A stretch of 64,000 nt of DNA from Paracoccus sp. N5 (GTDB lineage Bacteria; Pseudomonadota; Alphaproteobacteria; Rhodobacterales; Rhodobacteraceae): assembly GCF_000371965.1 (NCBI RefSeq), contig NZ_AQUO01000001.1:558001-622000 (forward strand), read 5' to 3'. Position numbers and translations under genes: made by a program. The notes beneath the pieces are model-generated. The model had not been told where the DNA came from, did no database searches, and saw only the letters and a list, made by a program, of their open reading frames with translations. This document shows, piece after piece, positions 34,858 through 45,126 of this stretch (positions are counted from its first letter, which is position 1; the number at the start of each line of letters is the position of its first letter).

Positions 34858-36237
34858 ATGTCCATTCCCCAACAGGGCGGCGGCCCGATCGAGCGTCCCG
34901 AACAGCTGGCCGAATATCTCGCCTCCGGCGAGAAGCCGCGCGACGCCTGGCGCATCGGCACCGAGCACGAGAAATTCGGCTATCGCCATGCCGACCTGAT
35001 GCCCCTGCCCTATGACGCGCCCGCGGGCCAGCCCTCGGTCAAGGCCATGCTGGAGGGGTTGCGCGACCGCTTCGGCTGGACCCCGGTGCTGGAGGCCGGC
35101 CATATCATCGGGCTGGAGCGCGACGGCGCCAATGTCAGCCTGGAGCCGGGCGGGCAGCTGGAGCTTTCCGGCGCGCCGCTGGAGACCATCCACCAGACCT
35201 GCGACGAGGTGAACAGCCATCTGGCCGAGGTGCGCGAGATCGCCGACAGGCTGGGCGCGGGCTTCATCGGCCTGGGCGCGGCGCCGATCTGGACCCAGGA
35301 CCAGATGCCGATGATGCCGAAAGGTCGCTATCGGCTGATGACCGATTACATGGGCCGGGTCGGCACGCTGGGCACGCAGATGATGTATCGCACCTGCACG
35401 GTGCAGGTGAATCTCGACTTCGCCAGCGAAGCCGACATGGTGAAGAAGCTGCGCGTGGCGCTGGCCCTGCAGCCGGTGGCGAATGCGCTGTTCGCGAACT
35501 CGCCCTTCCTCGACGGCAAGCCGAACGGCTGGAAAAGCTGGCGCGCGCATATCTGGCAGAACCTCGACGCGGCGCGCACCGGCATGCTGCCCTTCGCCTT
35601 CGAGGACGGCATGGGCTATGAGCGGTGGGTCGACTACGTGCTCGATGTGCCGATGTATTTCGTCTATCGCGACGGCAAATACATCGACGCGCTGGGGCAG
35701 AGCTTCCGCGATTTCCTGAAGGGCAAGCTGCCGGCGCTGCCGGGCGAGGTGCCGACGCTGTCCGACTGGGCCGACCACCTGACCACGGTCTTCCCCGAGG
35801 CGCGGGTCAAGAAATTCATCGAGATGCGCGGCGCCGACGGCGGGCCCTGGCGGCGGCTCTGCGCCCTGCCGGCCTTCTGGGTCGGGCTGGTTTATGACGA
35901 CGCGGCGCTGGACGCGGCCTGGGATCTGGTCAAGGGCTGGGACGCCGAGACGCGCGAAAGCTGGCGGCGCGAGGCCGGGCTGAAGGCGCTGGACGGCGCG
36001 GTCGGCGGCACCCGGATGCGCGACCTGGCGCGCGAGGTGCTGGCGATTTCCGAAGCCGGGCTCAAGGCCCGCGCGCGACCCGGCAATGGCGGGCTGGTCC
36101 CGGACGAGACGCATTTCCTGAACGCGCTCAAGGAAAGCGTCGAGACCGGCAAGGTGCCGGCCGACGAGATGCTGGAGAAATACCACGGCGAATGGCAGGG
36201 CGACCTGTCGCGGATCTACGCCGAATATTCCTATTGA
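34858..36237 (+). CDS. gshA: Glutamate-cysteine ligase, plant/proteobacterial (GCS2-independent class II) type
   Basis: 459 residues from the ATG at 34858 with AGAAAGG upstream. First step of glutathione synthesis: ATP-dependent joining of Glu and Cys. WRIGTEHEKFGY, LEPGGQLELSGAPLETIHQT and MMYRTCTVQVNLDF are characteristic of the alphaproteobacterial/plant class. A strong terminator follows immediately, so it is the last gene of its unit. Confidence 0.96.
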   Translation: MSIPQQGGGPIERPEQLAEYLASGEKPRDAWRIGTEHEKFGYRHADLMPLPYDAPAGQPSVKAMLEGLRDRFGWTPVLEAGHIIGLERDGANVSLEPGGQLELSGAPLETIHQTCDEVNSHLAEVREIADRLGAGFIGLGAAPIWTQDQMPMMPKGRYRLMTDYMGRVGTLGTQMMYRTCTVQVNLDFASEADMVKKLRVALALQPVANALFANSPFLDGKPNGWKSWRAHIWQNLDAARTGMLPFAFEDGMGYERWVDYVLDVPMYFVYRDGKYIDALGQSFRDFLKGKLPALPGEVPTLSDWADHLTTVFPEARVKKFIEMRGADGGPWRRLCALPAFWVGLVYDDAALDAAWDLVKGWDAETRESWRREAGLKALDGAVGGTRMRDLAREVLAISEAGLKARARPGNGGLVPDETHFLNALKESVETGKVPADEMLEKYHGEWQGDLSRIYAEYSY

Positions 36238-36242
36238 AAAGC

Positions 36243-36272
36243 AAAGGGCCGGGGCGATCCCCGGCCCTTTTT
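36243..36272. terminator. Strong hairpin terminator after gshA
   Basis: AAAGGGCCGGGG pairs perfectly over 12 bp with CCCCGGCCCTTT around CGAT and is followed by TT. It lies between convergent gshA and the DUF2852 gene and can serve both. Confidence 0.93.
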
Positions 36273-36278
36273 CCGATG

Positions 36279-36698
36279 TCAGTTCTGGGTGGCGGGCGGC
36301 TGGTTGCGGCCGGCCATGAACTGGTCGAACTCGGCCTTGTCCTTGGCCTCGCGCAGCTTCTGCAGGAAGTCCAGGAACTCCCGGTGCTCGTCCTCGAGCC
36401 GCTTCAGCGTTTCCTCGCGATAGGCGTCGAAGGCATAGTTGCCGGTCGGCTGCGCGAAATCGCGCCCGAAGCCGCGGCGGTGCTGATGATGATGGCGGTG
36501 GCGGCAGGAAAACATGCGTTTGCTCCAGATCATGTAGCCGAGGATGGCGAGGCCCACGGGCCAGCAGGCGATGAAGCCCAGGATCATGGCGGCGATCCAG
36601 GCCCCCTTTCCGCGTTCGTCCAGCCAGTCCCGGATGCCTGCCAGCGCAGCGCCGACCCGGTCCACGACGGAGGGGCGCGGGGCGATTTCAGTGTTCAT
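36279..36698 (-). CDS. DUF2852 membrane protein
   Basis: 139 residues. One membrane segment (about 34-57, WIAAMILGFIACWPVGLAILGYMIW) precedes a His/Arg-rich loop (CRHRHHHQHRRGFG) and a charged coiled coil (EETLKRLEDEHREFLDFLQKLREAKDKAEFDQFM). This is the DUF2852 family of alphaproteobacteria, function unknown. The His cluster could bind a metal. An AAGGGA ribosome site precedes the start. Confidence 0.85.
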   Translation of the reverse strand: MNTEIAPRPSVVDRVGAALAGIRDWLDERGKGAWIAAMILGFIACWPVGLAILGYMIWSKRMFSCRHRHHHQHRRGFGRDFAQPTGNYAFDAYREETLKRLEDEHREFLDFLQKLREAKDKAEFDQFMAGRNQPPATQN

Positions 36699-36784
36699 TG
36701 CGGTCCCTTTCCGATGTGAATGTTAATCACATTTACATAAATGGAGCGCCGCAAGCCGGGTTCAAGGCCGCGTCGGGAAAAAAA

Positions 36785-37393
36785 TCAGTCGGGGATGACG
36801 CCCAGCCCGCGCAGATAGATCAGCGCGCCGCTTTCCAGCATGTCGGCGGGGGCGATGGGCGAGCGCGCGCCGGGCTTGCCGCGGCCGAAGAGTTCCACCA
36901 CGCCATGGCTCAGCGCCCAGATGTGGTCGGCGATCATGCCGGCGGGCGGGCGCGGGCCGGAGCGGGCGACGAAAAGCGACTCGGCGCCGCGCACGAGAAC
37001 GCCGCGCGCCCGCTCGGAGGCCTGCTGCAAGGCGGAATTGCCGGTGATCGAGATGCCGGATTCGAACATGGCGATGTAGAAGCCGCGCCGCTCGGCCGCG
37101 AAACCCAGATAGGCCTGGCCCATGCGCAGGAAGGCAGTCAGCGGCCGCGGCCGGCCGTCGTCGAAGGCGGCCTCGAGCCGGTCGGCGAATTCGTCGAAAC
37201 CCTGGCGGGCGACCTCCTCCAGCAATTCCTCGCGCCCGGCGAAATGGCGATAGGGCGCGGCGGCGCTGACGCCGGCCAGGCGGGCGGCCTCGGCCAGGGT
37301 AAAGGCCTGCGGGCCGCTGTCCTCGATCAGCTTGACCGTGGCCTCGACCAGCGCCTGCCGCAGATTGCCGTGGTGATAGGAGGATCGGGCCAT
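36785..37393 (-). CDS. TetR/AcrR-family regulator (WHG C-terminal domain)
   Basis: 202 residues. The N-terminal HTH contains SYHHGNLRQALVEATVKLIE and AARLAGVSAAAPYRHFAGREELLEEV; the C-terminal part carries the WALSHGVVELF stretch of the TetR_C WHG group. It starts 9 bp after the HPr stop and thus is probably the last gene of the hprK-rapZ-EIIA-HPr unit. Its ligand and targets are unknown. Confidence 0.9.
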   Translation of the reverse strand: MARSSYHHGNLRQALVEATVKLIEDSGPQAFTLAEAARLAGVSAAAPYRHFAGREELLEEVARQGFDEFADRLEAAFDDGRPRPLTAFLRMGQAYLGFAAERRGFYIAMFESGISITGNSALQQASERARGVLVRGAESLFVARSGPRPPAGMIADHIWALSHGVVELFGRGKPGARSPIAPADMLESGALIYLRGLGVIPD

Positions 37394-37402
37394 GACCGGC
37401 CC

Positions 37403-37693
37403 TTACATGCCTTCGCCGAAATAGTCTCCGACCAGCGCAGTCAGCGCATCGGCCAGTTCGGCCGCCTCCGCCCCCTTGGTGGTGACGCGGATGGTGCTGC
37501 CGCGCGGCGCAGTCAGCATCAGCAGGCCCATGATCGAATCGCCCGAAACGCTCAGCCCGTCCTTTTCGACGGTGGCCTGGGCATCGAAACGCTCGACCGT
37601 CTCGACGAACTTGGCGCTGGCCCGCGCGTGCAGGCCCTTTTCGTTGATGATCGCCAGGTCTCGGGTGACGGCCCCGTTGGTCAGGTCATTCAT
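37403..37693 (-). CDS. ptsH: Phosphocarrier protein HPr
   Basis: 96 residues with the phospho-accepting His22 in EKGLHARASAKFVETV and the regulatory Ser53 in SGDSIMGLLML, the place where HprK acts. Part of an incomplete PTS: no sugar permease is nearby, so the system most likely signals carbon or nitrogen state. The start overlaps the EIIA stop (ATGA). Confidence 0.96.
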   Translation of the reverse strand: MNDLTNGAVTRDLAIINEKGLHARASAKFVETVERFDAQATVEKDGLSVSGDSIMGLLMLTAPRGSTIRVTTKGAEAAELADALTALVGDYFGEGM

Positions 37694-38115
37694 GAGGCGG
37701 CGCGGCTCGGCACAGGGATCACATCGGCAGGCAGGACATCATAGCTGTTGATGTACTTGCGCCCGGCGTCCTTGGCCAGCGTTACCGCATCCGCCACCGG
37801 CAATTTGCGCGACTTGGCCAGCTTGACCAGCATCGGCAGGTTCGCGCCGTAAAGGATCGAGCGGTTGCGCGCCGCACAGGCCATCAGCGACAGGTTCGAG
37901 GGCGAGCCGCCGAACAGGTCCGTCACTACCACCACGCCGTCGCCCGCATCCACCGAATCGGCGGCCGCGCAGATTTCAGCCTGCTTCTGGCCGCGATCGT
38001 GGTTTTCCTCGATCGTCACGGCCCGGATGCCGGTCTGCGGTCCCACCACATGCTCGACCGCCGAGAGATATTCCCGCGCAAGGCCGCCATGCGCCACGAT
38101 GACAATCCCGATCAA
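37690..38115 (-). CDS. PTS EIIA component, mannose (fructose-like) family, TTG start
   Basis: 141 residues when read from the TTG at 38115, which has GGTGGAG 5 bp upstream and gives the expected IGIVIVAHGGLAREYL start with active His9. The ATG further up lies inside rapZ. LFGGSPSNLSL is typical of the EIIA-Man fold. In alphaproteobacteria this protein takes phosphate from HPr and acts in regulation of PEP carboxykinase, polyhydroxyalkanoate and the ChvGI response. A TTG start probably keeps its level low. Confidence 0.9.
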   Translation of the reverse strand: MIGIVIVAHGGLAREYLSAVEHVVGPQTGIRAVTIEENHDRGQKQAEICAAADSVDAGDGVVVVTDLFGGSPSNLSLMACAARNRSILYGANLPMLVKLAKSRKLPVADAVTLAKDAGRKYINSYDVLPADVIPVPSRAAS

Positions 38116-38131
38116 TTCGCTCCACCACGCA

Positions 38132-39100
38132 TCAGCCGCCAAAACCCGCGCCCGTGCTGTGCGAGAGGCCAATGAGGCCATCATCACCAGGTGCCGGCGC
38201 CTTCTCGCGGCGTTCAAGTTCCCGATGTCTAATTGACACTTGCCAACCTGCTTTCGCAAGCGCATCAGCCATTTTTTCCGCCATTGTGACGGAACGGTGT
38301 TGCCCTCCGGTACAACCGAAGCCGATGGCCAGATGGGCCTTACCCTCTTCTAGATGGGCCGGAAGGGTGAAAAGCACAAGATCCAGCACCCGCTCGAAGA
38401 AGGGCGCGAATCGCGGATCCGACGCAACGTAGTCCTGAACGGCGCTGTCGCGGCCATCCAATGGGCGCAGCGCCGGCTCCCAATGCGGGTTGGCGAGGAA
38501 GCGGCAGTCGAACATCACGTCAACCCCGCGCGGGACCCCGCGCTTATAGGAAAAGGACTGCACCGAGACCGCCAGCCGCCGCCCCTGCTCGGCATCGAAC
38601 CAACGCGACAGTTCCGCCTTCAGATCATGCGGCGAGAGTTCCGAGGTATCGACCAGCACGTCGGCCCGGGCACGGATCGGCGCCAGCATGTCGCGCTCGG
38701 CCCGGATGGCGTCCAGGGGCGAGGCCTCGCCCCGCAAGGGATGCCGCCTGCGGGTTTCATTGAAACGTCGCAAAAGCTGCTCGGTGGTGCAGTCCAGGAA
38801 CAGCACCTCGGGCGCGTATGCCGGCAGCCGGGTCAGCTTGTCGATCAGCTCGATCAGGTTCGCGACGGAAAAGTCGCGGTTGCGCACGTCCAGCCCCAGC
38901 GCCAGCGGCACCGGGCGCGGCGGCCCGTCCAGGAGCCGCGGGATCAGCGACAGCGGCAGGTTGTCGATGGCCTCATACCCCAGGTCCTCGAGCACGTTGA
39001 TCGCGGTCGAGCGCCCTGCCCCGGACGGCCCGGTGATCAGGACCAGCCGCTGCGCGCCTTCGTCGCGGCCATCCTTTTCTTGGCTGTCGAGATCGTCCAT
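38132..39100 (-). CDS. rapZ: RNase adapter / nucleotide-binding protein RapZ
   Basis: 322 residues. P-loop ITGPSGAGRST (24-31, with Arg in place of the usual Lys), an EAIDNLPLSLIPRLL stretch and the C-terminal FGCTGGQHRSVTMAEKMA site. In enteric bacteria RapZ binds GlcNAc-6-P and directs RNase E to GlmZ. In alphaproteobacteria, where GlmZ is absent, its job is not settled. It is 17 bp downstream of hprK and 16 bp upstream of the EIIA gene. Confidence 0.95.
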   Translation of the reverse strand: MDDLDSQEKDGRDEGAQRLVLITGPSGAGRSTAINVLEDLGYEAIDNLPLSLIPRLLDGPPRPVPLALGLDVRNRDFSVANLIELIDKLTRLPAYAPEVLFLDCTTEQLLRRFNETRRRHPLRGEASPLDAIRAERDMLAPIRARADVLVDTSELSPHDLKAELSRWFDAEQGRRLAVSVQSFSYKRGVPRGVDVMFDCRFLANPHWEPALRPLDGRDSAVQDYVASDPRFAPFFERVLDLVLFTLPAHLEEGKAHLAIGFGCTGGQHRSVTMAEKMADALAKAGWQVSIRHRELERREKAPAPGDDGLIGLSHSTGAGFGG

Positions 39101-39117
39101 CGCCTCCGGCCCTTGAT

Positions 39118-39546
39118 TCAGCTGTCGCGCAACTCCGTGTCCGCCCTACCGGAATCAAGATATTGCAAGAGCATTGACGCAAGATGAACGCGCCCGGCGC
39201 CAAGGACAAGGGGCAGGTCGCCGTCGAAAAGGCCAAAGCGGCGGTCGGGCGGCAGCCGCTCGGGCTCGGCCCGGTCCAGATCGACGGCCAGCGCCAGTTC
39301 GACCGGCCCATGCGCGCGGGCGCGCAGGATGCCGACGCCGCGCGCCTCGATCAGCCCGCGCAGCGAATCGGGTGCATCGGCGATGATCGCCCCCGCCTCG
39401 CACCGCAGCGCCGTGCGGTCATCCGCGACCAATGCCGCGCCCAGCGCCATCATTTCAAGCGCCAAGCCGGATTTGCCTGCACCGGAGGCACCGAGGATCA
39501 GCAGTCCCCGGCCCCGATGCGCGACGCAGGATGCGTGCAGGATCAT
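39118..39546 (-). CDS. hprK: HPr kinase/phosphorylase, short alphaproteobacterial form
   Basis: 142 residues from the ATG at 39546 with AGGAGG upstream. Only the C-terminal kinase half is present: HASCVAHRGRGLLILGASGAGKSGLALEM (Walker A Lys25) and the VADDRTAL loop. The N-terminal half of Gram-positive HprK is absent, which is normal in this class and not a truncation. It phosphorylates the Ser of HPr. It begins an operon that diverges from pckA across 227 bp. Confidence 0.93.
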   Translation of the reverse strand: MILHASCVAHRGRGLLILGASGAGKSGLALEMMALGAALVADDRTALRCEAGAIIADAPDSLRGLIEARGVGILRARAHGPVELALAVDLDRAEPERLPPDRRFGLFDGDLPLVLGAGRVHLASMLLQYLDSGRADTELRDS

Positions 39547-39773
39547 GGTCACTTCCTCCTGATACGGCCTCGAATCATTCCGCCAAAAGGTTGAGGCCGC
39601 CGCTCTTTGTGACGAAATCCCGACGGCAAAGCCATGTCCGGGCGACTGATAGCGATAAACCATCCTGGTAGCGCTAAACCTGACGATATGTGCGCTTTCC
39701 CCGGGAAAAGGGCGTGTTATAGGACGCGCAACGGCCGGTTGTCGGCCCGGAATCTTGCAGGAGCCAAGCTGTC

Positions 39774-41372
<1,599 letters not shown>

Positions 41373-41373
41373 A

Positions 41374-41436
41374 TGGGGGCGCTGCCCCCGCCCCTGCGGG
41401 GCTCCCCCGGGGTATTTCTGAAACAAAGAAGCACGG
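41374..41436 (+). repeat. Composite gene-end repeat after pckA
   Basis: GGGGGCGCTGCCCCC hairpin, CCCCTGCGGGG hairpin, then CCCCCGGGGTATTTCTG and AAACAAAGAAGC. The first hairpins start right at the pckA stop, so they may end its transcript. The same composite is at 31839-31898 on the other strand. Confidence 0.65.
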
Positions 41437-41459
41437 GCGGTCGCTAGGCCGCCCGTCTT

Positions 41460-42023
41460 TCATAGCGCGGCTTGCCAGTCGCGGACGGCTTGCAGCGGCC
41501 AGATCAGCATCAGCACGTTCAGCGCAAGCCCGTCGCGGATCAGCCAGGTGGTCAGGATCTCGAATCCCAGGGCGAGGGCGATCGAGGCCCAGACCGGCAG
41601 GCGGCTGGCCAGGAGAAAGCCCAGGATCATCACCAGGATGTCGCTGACCGAGTTCAGCACGCTGTCGCCGTAATAGTCGAGCGAGATGGTCACGGCGCGG
41701 TAGCGCTCGATGATTGCATCGGAGTTTTCGACGATTTCCCACAGCGACTCGACCAGCGTGGCGATGGTCAGGCGCCAGCCGAAGGACAGGCGCCGGGCGA
41801 AGAGCCACAGCGCGGCATAGAACAGGAAGCCGTGGATCAGGTGCGAGGGCGTATACCAGTCCGAAATATGCTGCGAGTTTTCCGAGCTGACGGTCTGGCC
41901 GTGCCAGAGCTTGACATGGCCGCAGGTGCAGATCGGCTCGCGCCCGATCCACAGGAGCCAGGCCGCAGCGGCAAGCACGATCAGCGCCGTCAGCGCATGG
42001 GGCAGCGCGCGCGAGTTTCGCAT
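41460..42023 (-). CDS. DUF2585 membrane protein
   Basis: 187 residues with about four or five membrane helices. Characteristic segments are GREPICTCGHVKLWHG, ENSQHISDWYTPSHLIHGFLFY and LVESLWEIVENSDAIIERYR, the DUF2585/UPF0314 family found in alphaproteobacteria. Conserved His, Asp and Glu residues face each other in this family, hinting at an enzyme active site, but the role is unknown. It starts 9 bp after the rnr stop and probably shares its transcript. Confidence 0.88.
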   Translation of the reverse strand: MRNSRALPHALTALIVLAAAAWLLWIGREPICTCGHVKLWHGQTVSSENSQHISDWYTPSHLIHGFLFYAALWLFARRLSFGWRLTIATLVESLWEIVENSDAIIERYRAVTISLDYYGDSVLNSVSDILVMILGFLLASRLPVWASIALALGFEILTTWLIRDGLALNVLMLIWPLQAVRDWQAAL

Positions 42024-42032
42024 GTCGGGATC

Positions 42033-44297
42033 CTATTTCCGGCGGATGCGGCGGCGCTTCTGGGCGCGCTTGACCTCGGCCAGCCGGGCCTGGGTGGCGC
42101 GCTTGCGCATCGGGCCCTTGCCCTTGCCGCGCTGGCCCAAGCCCTGCGGCAGCGGCCGGCCCTCGACCTCGAGCAGCTCCAGCAGCAGCCCGCCGGTCAG
42201 CGGCACCGCCTCGGACAGGCGCACGGTGACGCGCCGGCCGATGCCGATTTCCAGCCCGGTTTCCGCGCCCATCAGGATCTGCGCATCCGGATCGTAGTGG
42301 AAATATTCGCGGCCGATCTCGCGGATCGGGATCAGCCCGTCGGCGCCGGTCTCGTCCAGCCGCACGAAGGCGCCGAATTTCTGCACGCCCGAGATGCGGC
42401 CCGAGAACTCGGCCCCGACCCGGTCGGCGAGATAGGCGGCAAGATAGCGGTCGGTGGTGTCGCGCTCGGCCGCCATCGAGCGGCGCTCGGTTTCCGAGAT
42501 CTGCTGCGCGGTCTCGGACAGGTTTTCGATGTCCCATCCCGACAGCCCGTCCTTGCCCCATTTGTGGCCGAGGATCAGCGCGCGATGCACGATCAGATCG
42601 GAATAGCGCCGGATCGGCGAGGTGAAATGCGCATAGCTGCGCAGCGCCAGCCCGAAATGGCCCAGGTTTTCCGGGTGGTAATAGGCCTGCTGCATCGAGC
42701 GCAGCGCAGTCATGTTGATCAGCTCGTCGAAATCCGAGCCCTGGGCCTGTTCCAGCAGCCGGTTCAGGTGGCGGGTCTGCAGCACCTGGCCCTTGGCCAG
42801 GGTGAAGCCCGAGGCCGCCGCCACCTCGCGCAGCGCATCGAGCTTTTCCACCGTCGGCTCCTCGTGCACGCGATAGAGCAGCGGCCGGCGCAGGCGTTCC
42901 AGTTCCTCGGCGGCGGCGACATTGGCCAGGACCATGAATTCCTCGATCAGCCGGTGCGCGTCGAAGCGGTCGCGGAAATTGACCGACTTCACCCTGCCGT
43001 CCGGGGTCAGCACGATCTTGCGCTCGGGCAGGTCCAGTTCCAGCGGCTGGCGCCGCGCGCGGGCGGTTTTCAGCAGGCCATAGGCGTGCCACAGGGGCCG
43101 GATCGCCGCATCCAGAAGCGGCGCCGTGACTTCGTCCGGGTTGCCGTCGGCGGCCGCCTGGGCCTGTTCATAGCTGAGGCTCGCCGCGGAATGAATCATC
43201 GCGCGGCGGAAACTGTGCGAGACCTTGTTGCCCTGCGCGTCCAGCCGCATCCGGACGGCAAGCACCGGCCGGTCGACGCCCTCGTGCAGCGAACACAGGT
43301 CGCCCGACAGGATGTCGGGCAGCATCGGCACCACCCGGTCGGGGAAATAGGTCGAGTTGCCGCGCTTCCGCGCCTCGCGGTCCAGCGCCGAGCCGGGGGT
43401 GACGTAATGCGCCACGTCGGCGATGGCGACCCAGATGTCGGCGCCGCCGTCCTCGCGGATCTCGGCCGCCACGGCATCGTCGCGGTCGCGGGCGTCCGAG
43501 GGGTCGATGGTGATGAGCGGCAGCCGGCGCAGATCCTCGCGGCCCTTCATGGTCGCGGGTTTCGCGGCATCGGCCTCGGCCATGACCTCGTCGGGGAAAT
43601 CGTCGGGGATGCCGTGCTGGTGGATGGCGATCAGGCTGACGGCGCGCGGCGCCGAAGGGTCGCCCAGCCGCTCGGTGATCCGCGCCATCGGCAGGCCCAG
43701 GCGGCCGCGCGGGCCGGTCTGCTCGGCCTCGACCAACTCGCCGCTTTGCGCGCCATGCACTTCGCGCGCGGGGACGACCCATTCCTTGTCATTGCCCTTG
43801 TCGATCGGCAGGATGCGGCCGCCGGCCTCGGGACCGCCGGAGCTGGCGCGGTAGATGCCGACGATCTTGTGGCTGACCGTGCCGATGCGGCGGATCAGCC
43901 GGGCCTGGTAGTCGTGATCCTCGCCCCTGGTCTCGATCAGCCGGGCCAGGATGCGGTCGCCGGGCGCCAGCGCCGGGTCGGATTTCAGCGCGGCATAAAG
44001 GATGCGCGGCACCGGACCGTCGCCCTGCCATTCCATCGGCTTGGCGAAGATGTCGCCGTCGCGGTCGGGCGGCAGCAGTTGCAGCACCGTGACCGGCGGC
44101 AGCCGTTCCGCATCGTGGTAATGCCGGCGGCGGCGCTCCAGCAGCCCTTCGGTCTCGAGCTCTTTCAGGATGCGCTTCAGTTCGATGCGGGCCGCGCCCT
44201 TGATGCCGAAGGCCTTGGCGATGTCGCGCTTGGCGGTGGCGTCGGGATGGGCGTTCACCCAGTCGAGAATTTCGGTTCGGGAAGGTAGCTGTGCCAT
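42033..44297 (-). CDS. rnr: Ribonuclease R
   Basis: 754 residues. N-terminal winged helix (LPSRTEILDWVNAHPDATAKRDIAKAFG), cold-shock domains, the RNB catalytic domain from about 260 with IDPSDARDRDDAVAAE (Asp cluster) and a C-terminal S1 domain, ending in a Lys/Arg-rich tail. It degrades structured RNA 3' to 5' and takes part in ribosome quality control. Transcribed away from the alpha/beta hydrolase gene. Confidence 0.96.
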   Translation of the reverse strand: MAQLPSRTEILDWVNAHPDATAKRDIAKAFGIKGAARIELKRILKELETEGLLERRRRHYHDAERLPPVTVLQLLPPDRDGDIFAKPMEWQGDGPVPRILYAALKSDPALAPGDRILARLIETRGEDHDYQARLIRRIGTVSHKIVGIYRASSGGPEAGGRILPIDKGNDKEWVVPAREVHGAQSGELVEAEQTGPRGRLGLPMARITERLGDPSAPRAVSLIAIHQHGIPDDFPDEVMAEADAAKPATMKGREDLRRLPLITIDPSDARDRDDAVAAEIREDGGADIWVAIADVAHYVTPGSALDREARKRGNSTYFPDRVVPMLPDILSGDLCSLHEGVDRPVLAVRMRLDAQGNKVSHSFRRAMIHSAASLSYEQAQAAADGNPDEVTAPLLDAAIRPLWHAYGLLKTARARRQPLELDLPERKIVLTPDGRVKSVNFRDRFDAHRLIEEFMVLANVAAAEELERLRRPLLYRVHEEPTVEKLDALREVAAASGFTLAKGQVLQTRHLNRLLEQAQGSDFDELINMTALRSMQQAYYHPENLGHFGLALRSYAHFTSPIRRYSDLIVHRALILGHKWGKDGLSGWDIENLSETAQQISETERRSMAAERDTTDRYLAAYLADRVGAEFSGRISGVQKFGAFVRLDETGADGLIPIREIGREYFHYDPDAQILMGAETGLEIGIGRRVTVRLSEAVPLTGGLLLELLEVEGRPLPQGLGQRGKGKGPMRKRATQARLAEVKRAQKRRRIRRK

Positions 44298-44381
44298 GAC
44301 ACCACGCTAGCACGGCCTCTCGCCCTGCGGCAGGGGCAAAAGCTGTTGGAGCGGCGCGGCCGCTGGGCTAGGAATCGGGGC

Positions 44382-45125
44382 ATGGACACGATGCCCGCCT
44401 GGACCGACACCACCCTTTGCCTTCAGGCCGCTACGGCCGAGGGCACCATTCCCGTGCTGATCGCCGGCCCCGAGGATGCGCGGGGCACGGTCCTGCTGGC
44501 GCATGGCCGCAATGGCGCGCCGGCCCAGCCGCAGATCGCCGAGATCGCGCTGGCCTATCTGGCGCGCGGCTGGCGGGTGGCGGCGCCGGCGCTGCCGAAT
44601 TCCTCGGCCTCGCCCGGATCGGGCCCGGCCTCCGAGGTCAGCTTTGCCCGCCATGTCCGGGCGGCGGCGGGGGTGCGCGACTGGCTGGCCGGGGCATGGC
44701 CCGGGGGCACGCTGGCGCTGGCCGGGCACAGCATCGGCGGCTATGCCGTGGCGCATCTGGCGGCCGACAGGGCCGAGATCCACCACGTCCTCGCCGTTTC
44801 GCCGCCGATGTCCGGGATGGTGCTGATGCGCGCGCGCGAGGCGATGGGCGCCGCCGCCATCGAGGAGGTGCGGCGCGAGGCGCCCGCCTATTTCACCGAG
44901 ATGCAGACCGCCGATGCCGAGCCGGCGCTGCGCCGGGTCACGGCGCCGCTGGCGGTGGTGACGGGCGCCTGCGACGGGCTGGTGCCGCTGGCCGATGCGC
45001 GGGCCTATTTCGCCGCCGCGCCGAACGGGCGCTTCTTCGCCGCGCTGCCGGATCAGCATCATTGCCCGGCCGGACCGGCCTGCGCAGCGATGCTGGCGGT
45101 GGCGCTGGCCGCGCTTGGCGCCTGA
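44382..45125 (+). CDS. Alpha/beta hydrolase
   Basis: 247 residues from the ATG at 44382 with AGGA upstream. Nucleophile elbow LAGHSIGGYAVAHL (Ser), an oxyanion motif AHGRNGAP and a late TGACDGLVPLADA with DQHHCPAG for the acid and His. The substrate is unknown. The next gene begins 1 bp after its stop, so both probably form an operon. Confidence 0.85.
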   Translation: MDTMPAWTDTTLCLQAATAEGTIPVLIAGPEDARGTVLLAHGRNGAPAQPQIAEIALAYLARGWRVAAPALPNSSASPGSGPASEVSFARHVRAAAGVRDWLAGAWPGGTLALAGHSIGGYAVAHLAADRAEIHHVLAVSPPMSGMVLMRAREAMGAAAIEEVRREAPAYFTEMQTADAEPALRRVTAPLAVVTGACDGLVPLADARAYFAAAPNGRFFAALPDQHHCPAGPACAAMLAVALAALGA

Positions 45126-45126
45126 C

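Noticed and set aside
39118..39546. Truncation of HprK
   Set aside because: The 142-residue form with only the kinase domain is normal for alphaproteobacteria.
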